Source of the DNA: B3-G11 sp039714175
GTDB taxonomy: Bacteria; Actinomycetota; Acidimicrobiia; Spongiisociales; UBA5794
Assembly (NCBI GenBank): GCA_039714175.1
Contig: JBDLJV010000042.1
Span: forward strand, 1 to 15,009
DNA length: 15,009 bases
Direction: 5' to 3'
Part shown: in pieces, positions 12,903 to 15,009 of the stretch
Layout: each line of letters begins with the position of its first letter
Position numbering within the stretch: position 1 is the stretch's first letter
Position numbers and translations under genes: made by a program
The notes under the pieces: generated by a model
Databases searched by the model: none
Told to the model about the DNA's origin: nothing
Seen by the model: the letters and a program-made list of their open reading frames with translations, nothing else

Positions 12903-13439
12903 ATGTACAACAATCTTCAGATCGTCACCGGAGCGCCCGGAGTGGGCAAGACGACTGTGCTCGAGCAACTCGATGGAGGACTCCATATCTTCGAGGAGCC
13001 AGCACGGCCGATCATCTACGAACACCGCGCGCTGAACGGGAGTACCGCCTCTGATCTCCCCGTGGACGACTTCGTTGCGCGACTGCTGGAGCGCTCAATC
13101 GGCGACTGGGAGCACGCTTCTGCCTCCGGAACGTCGGCCATCTTCGACCGTGGCGTACCGGACTGCATCGCGTATGCGCTCCATTCCGGTGCCGATCCGA
13201 AGCCGAGCATCGAGGCGTCCAGGCAATACCGTTACCACGCCGATGTTCTCCTTCTCGAACCCTGGGAGGACATCTACACGAACGACGACCTGAGGAACAT
13301 GACCTTTGCCCAGGTCCTCGCTTTCCACGAACGTGTCCTCGAGGCGTACGAGATCGCCGGCTACGGGATTGTGAAGGTTCCACAGGACTCGGTTGCCGAG
13401 CGAGCAGCGTTCATCGAGGCGTTCGTGCTCGATTCCTGA
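12903..13439 (+). CDS. Small P-loop ATP/GTP-binding protein (AAA_28-like)
   Basis: A 178-residue single-domain P-loop protein. It has Walker A GAPGVGKTT (10-18) right after the first strand, EEPARPII (31-38), FDRGVPDCIAY (81-91) with a kinase-like DRG, and a distinctive C-terminal half. That half reads LLLEPWEDIYTNDDLRNMTFAQVLAFHERVLEAYEIAGYGIVKVP (116-160). This is the pattern of the AAA_28/NadR-like ATPase family, whose bacterial members are mostly uncharacterised and may be small-molecule kinases. The start at 12903 is chosen because the P-loop strand normally begins within a few residues of the N-terminus and GAAGGA lies 10 bases upstream. It is divergent from the F420-type reductase gene. 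No toxin or other partner gene is adjacent. Confidence 0.85.
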   Translation: MYNNLQIVTGAPGVGKTTVLEQLDGGLHIFEEPARPIIYEHRALNGSTASDLPVDDFVARLLERSIGDWEHASASGTSAIFDRGVPDCIAYALHSGADPKPSIEASRQYRYHADVLLLEPWEDIYTNDDLRNMTFAQVLAFHERVLEAYEIAGYGIVKVPQDSVAERAAFIEAFVLDS

Positions 13440-13499
13440 CCATTCTGTGGACTGGAAGTGACAGTTTCCCACCGCGAACCCTGGGTTTGCAGTGGTCGG

Positions 13500-13505
13500 T
13501 AGCCT
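13500..13505 (+). promoter_or_regulatory. -10 box of the aminopeptidase gene
   Basis: TAGCCT is followed by seven bases (TTGAGGC) and then the ATG at 13513, a leaderless arrangement. A GAGG only one base from the ATG is too close to act as a normal ribosome site. No clear -35 is visible. Confidence 0.45.
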
Positions 13506-13512
13506 TTGAGGC

Positions 13513-14964
13513 ATGGAACAGACTCGCTTTGCGGCACGGCGCGCCGCGTTCATGGATCAACTGGGTGACACAGTCGCCATCATCCCCGCCGGCGACATGC
13601 AGGTCCGCAACGACGATGTCGAGCATGCCTTCCGGCAGAACTCGGACTTCTTCTTCCTGACGGGGTTCACCGAACCCGACTCAATCGCCGTGTTCGACCC
13701 TGCTCACGACACCGAACAGTACGTGCTCTTCGTTCGACCCCGAGATCCGGACATGGAAGCGTGGACCGGCTTGCGCTCCGGTACTGAGGGTGCCGTCGAT
13801 CGCTTCGGTGCGAACGCTGCATACACGCTCGATGAGTTCGACAACTGGCTCCGGAACAGGATCGTCGGACGCACATCTGTTGGTTACGCACTCGGCGGGC
13901 CGAGCGACGGTCGCGTACTCGGAGCGATCACGGCGGCGCGCGCCCATGCGCGCAGAGCAGGTGTCGTCACACCGGAGACCGTGAGTAACCCCCAAGCCAT
14001 CCTGCACGAAATGCGACTGATCAAGTCATCGGACGAGATCGACGCTCTACGCGAGGCGTGTCGCATCAGCGCTGAAGCCCACAACGAGGCCATGCGATTC
14101 ACTCGACCGGGCATGAACGAACGCCAGGTGCAGGCAGCCATCGAATACGCGTTCATGGCAATGCACTCTGAACGAATCGGCTACGGAAGCATCGTTGCAG
14201 GGGGAGCAAACGCGACGATCCTCCACTACGTCGAGAACGATCAGACGCTCGCGAACGGAGACCTCCTTCTTATCGATGCCGGGGCCGAGTACCGCCATCT
14301 CACCGCCGATATCACACGGACGTTCCCCGTGAACGGCAGGTTCACTGCTCCCCAGCGCGCCATGTATGAGCTCGTCCTCGAAGCCGAGCGACAGGTCATC
14401 GACATGTGCGCACCGGGACTCCCCTATTCCGAGATGCACGACAAGGCCATCGAAGTTCTCTCGCACGGACTCATCGACCTCGGTCTCCTGCCGGGATCCG
14501 GCGAGGAAGTGATCGAGAAGGGCTGGTATCGCCAGTTCTTCTTCCACGGAACCGGCCACTGGCTCGGCATCGATGTGCACGACGCTGGCGCCTACCGACT
14601 CGATGGTGCCGGGCGGCCCCTTGAGGCAGGCATGACCTTCACGGTCGAGCCCGGTCTGTACGTGGCCCCGCACAAGAAGAGCGTCTCGTTGTCGAATGCC
14701 TCATACGACGCGAACGAAGCGATGCACCTCACCTACGAGATCGGCGCAGCTGCGGCGAAGGCCGAGTTCGCACAACGAACGGAGGATGCCGGGTCGATCA
14801 GCTTCGACGTTCCCGAGGAATTCTTGGGCATTGGAATCCGCATCGAGGATGACATCCTCATCACAGCCGACGGACATGAGAACATGAGCGCAGGCACTCC
14901 CGTAGATCCGGACGAGATCGAGTCGTTGTGCGCTGAACCGTCATCGCTGCCGGTCTTCTCCTGA
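13513..14964 (+). CDS. pepP: Xaa-Pro aminopeptidase (aminopeptidase P, M24B)
   Basis: A 483-residue dimetal peptidase that removes an N-terminal residue preceding proline. The N-terminal AMP_N domain (about 4-135) includes NSDFFFLTGFTEPDS (43-57). The pita-bread catalytic domain follows, with all five metal ligands visible: Asp255 in LLLIDAGAEY, Asp266 in TADITRTFP, His349 in FFHGTGHWLG, Glu379 in TVEPGLYV and Glu445 in GIGIRIEDD. The last two ligands are 66 residues apart, against 23 in E. coli PepP, because of an insertion at about 386-432 (HKKSVSLSNASYDANEAMHL and onward). No signal peptide is seen, so it is cytoplasmic. The gene follows the P-loop ATPase gene with a 73-base gap and its own -10 box. 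Beyond the stop, the last 45 bases of the window hold nothing I recognise. Confidence 0.95.
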   Translation: MEQTRFAARRAAFMDQLGDTVAIIPAGDMQVRNDDVEHAFRQNSDFFFLTGFTEPDSIAVFDPAHDTEQYVLFVRPRDPDMEAWTGLRSGTEGAVDRFGANAAYTLDEFDNWLRNRIVGRTSVGYALGGPSDGRVLGAITAARAHARRAGVVTPETVSNPQAILHEMRLIKSSDEIDALREACRISAEAHNEAMRFTRPGMNERQVQAAIEYAFMAMHSERIGYGSIVAGGANATILHYVENDQTLANGDLLLIDAGAEYRHLTADITRTFPVNGRFTAPQRAMYELVLEAERQVIDMCAPGLPYSEMHDKAIEVLSHGLIDLGLLPGSGEEVIEKGWYRQFFFHGTGHWLGIDVHDAGAYRLDGAGRPLEAGMTFTVEPGLYVAPHKKSVSLSNASYDANEAMHLTYEIGAAAAKAEFAQRTEDAGSISFDVPEEFLGIGIRIEDDILITADGHENMSAGTPVDPDEIESLCAEPSSLPVFS

Positions 14965-15009
14965 GCTCGGCGCATTTCGCTGGCCAGGGACTACATGCGT
15001 GCGGTCTGT

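Noticed and set aside
12816..13025. 70-codon N-terminal extension of the F420-type reductase
   Set aside because: It crosses the divergent ATPase gene, and the ATG at 12815 has an ideal GGAGG six bases upstream.

Overview
The window looks like chromosomal DNA of a moderately high-GC actinobacterium (Actinomycetota). The reasons are a BTAD/AfsR-type regulator, a deazaflavin (F420)-type reductase, TANNNT -10 boxes placed 6-8 bases before start codons that lack a Shine-Dalgarno (leaderless genes), and GTG starts. An acidimicrobial or similar environmental lineage is my guess; nothing here fixes the genus. I see no prophage, insertion sequence or CRISPR array.

Left part (1-4253). A drug-export type ABC pair runs leftward: the ATPase at 700-1602 and the ABC-2 permease from 707 off the left edge. 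The permease is truncated by the window. Between this pair and the rightward ammonium transporter gene (1942-3309) lies a 339-base gene-free stretch. It holds an array of nine short hairpins, mostly 15-19 bases with 3-base loops and 7-base linkers, which appears to reverse orientation in the middle. After it come two GTAAC/GAAAC-type half-site pairs resembling GlnR boxes. The ammonium transporter gene converges on a stand-alone 5'-3' exonuclease/PIN-domain gene (3378-4253), and a perfect 50-base palindrome fills the gap between them.

Middle (4254-8582). Seven rightward genes follow: a 3-mercaptopyruvate-type sulfurtransferase, a Bcr/CflA-type MFS exporter (4-base overlap), a small DUF2892/YgaP-like membrane protein, a thioredoxin fused to a similar membrane segment, an isoprenylcysteine methyltransferase-like membrane protein, an ECF sigma factor, and an overlapping zinc-binding anti-sigma factor. 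Rhodanese and the DUF2892 membrane domain are joined in one protein in E. coli YgaP. Here they are separate neighbours with a thioredoxin added, which suggests a membrane-associated sulfane-sulfur or thiol-redox module. The anti-sigma factor has the Cys/His spacing of the redox sensor RsrA, which fits the same theme. The functional link is inference.

Right part (8609-15009). A leftward single-helix membrane protein of unknown function is divergent from a 1003-residue AfsR/SARP-type regulator (winged helix, BTAD, NB-ARC-like ATPase, helical-repeat C-terminus). Then come a tRNA-Lys(TTT), a leftward F420-type nitroreductase-family protein divergent from a small P-loop ATPase, and an M24 Xaa-Pro aminopeptidase with an insertion between its last two metal ligands.

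The most unusual signals are the hairpin array, the perfect palindrome, the split-YgaP/thioredoxin locus and the thioredoxin-membrane fusion.
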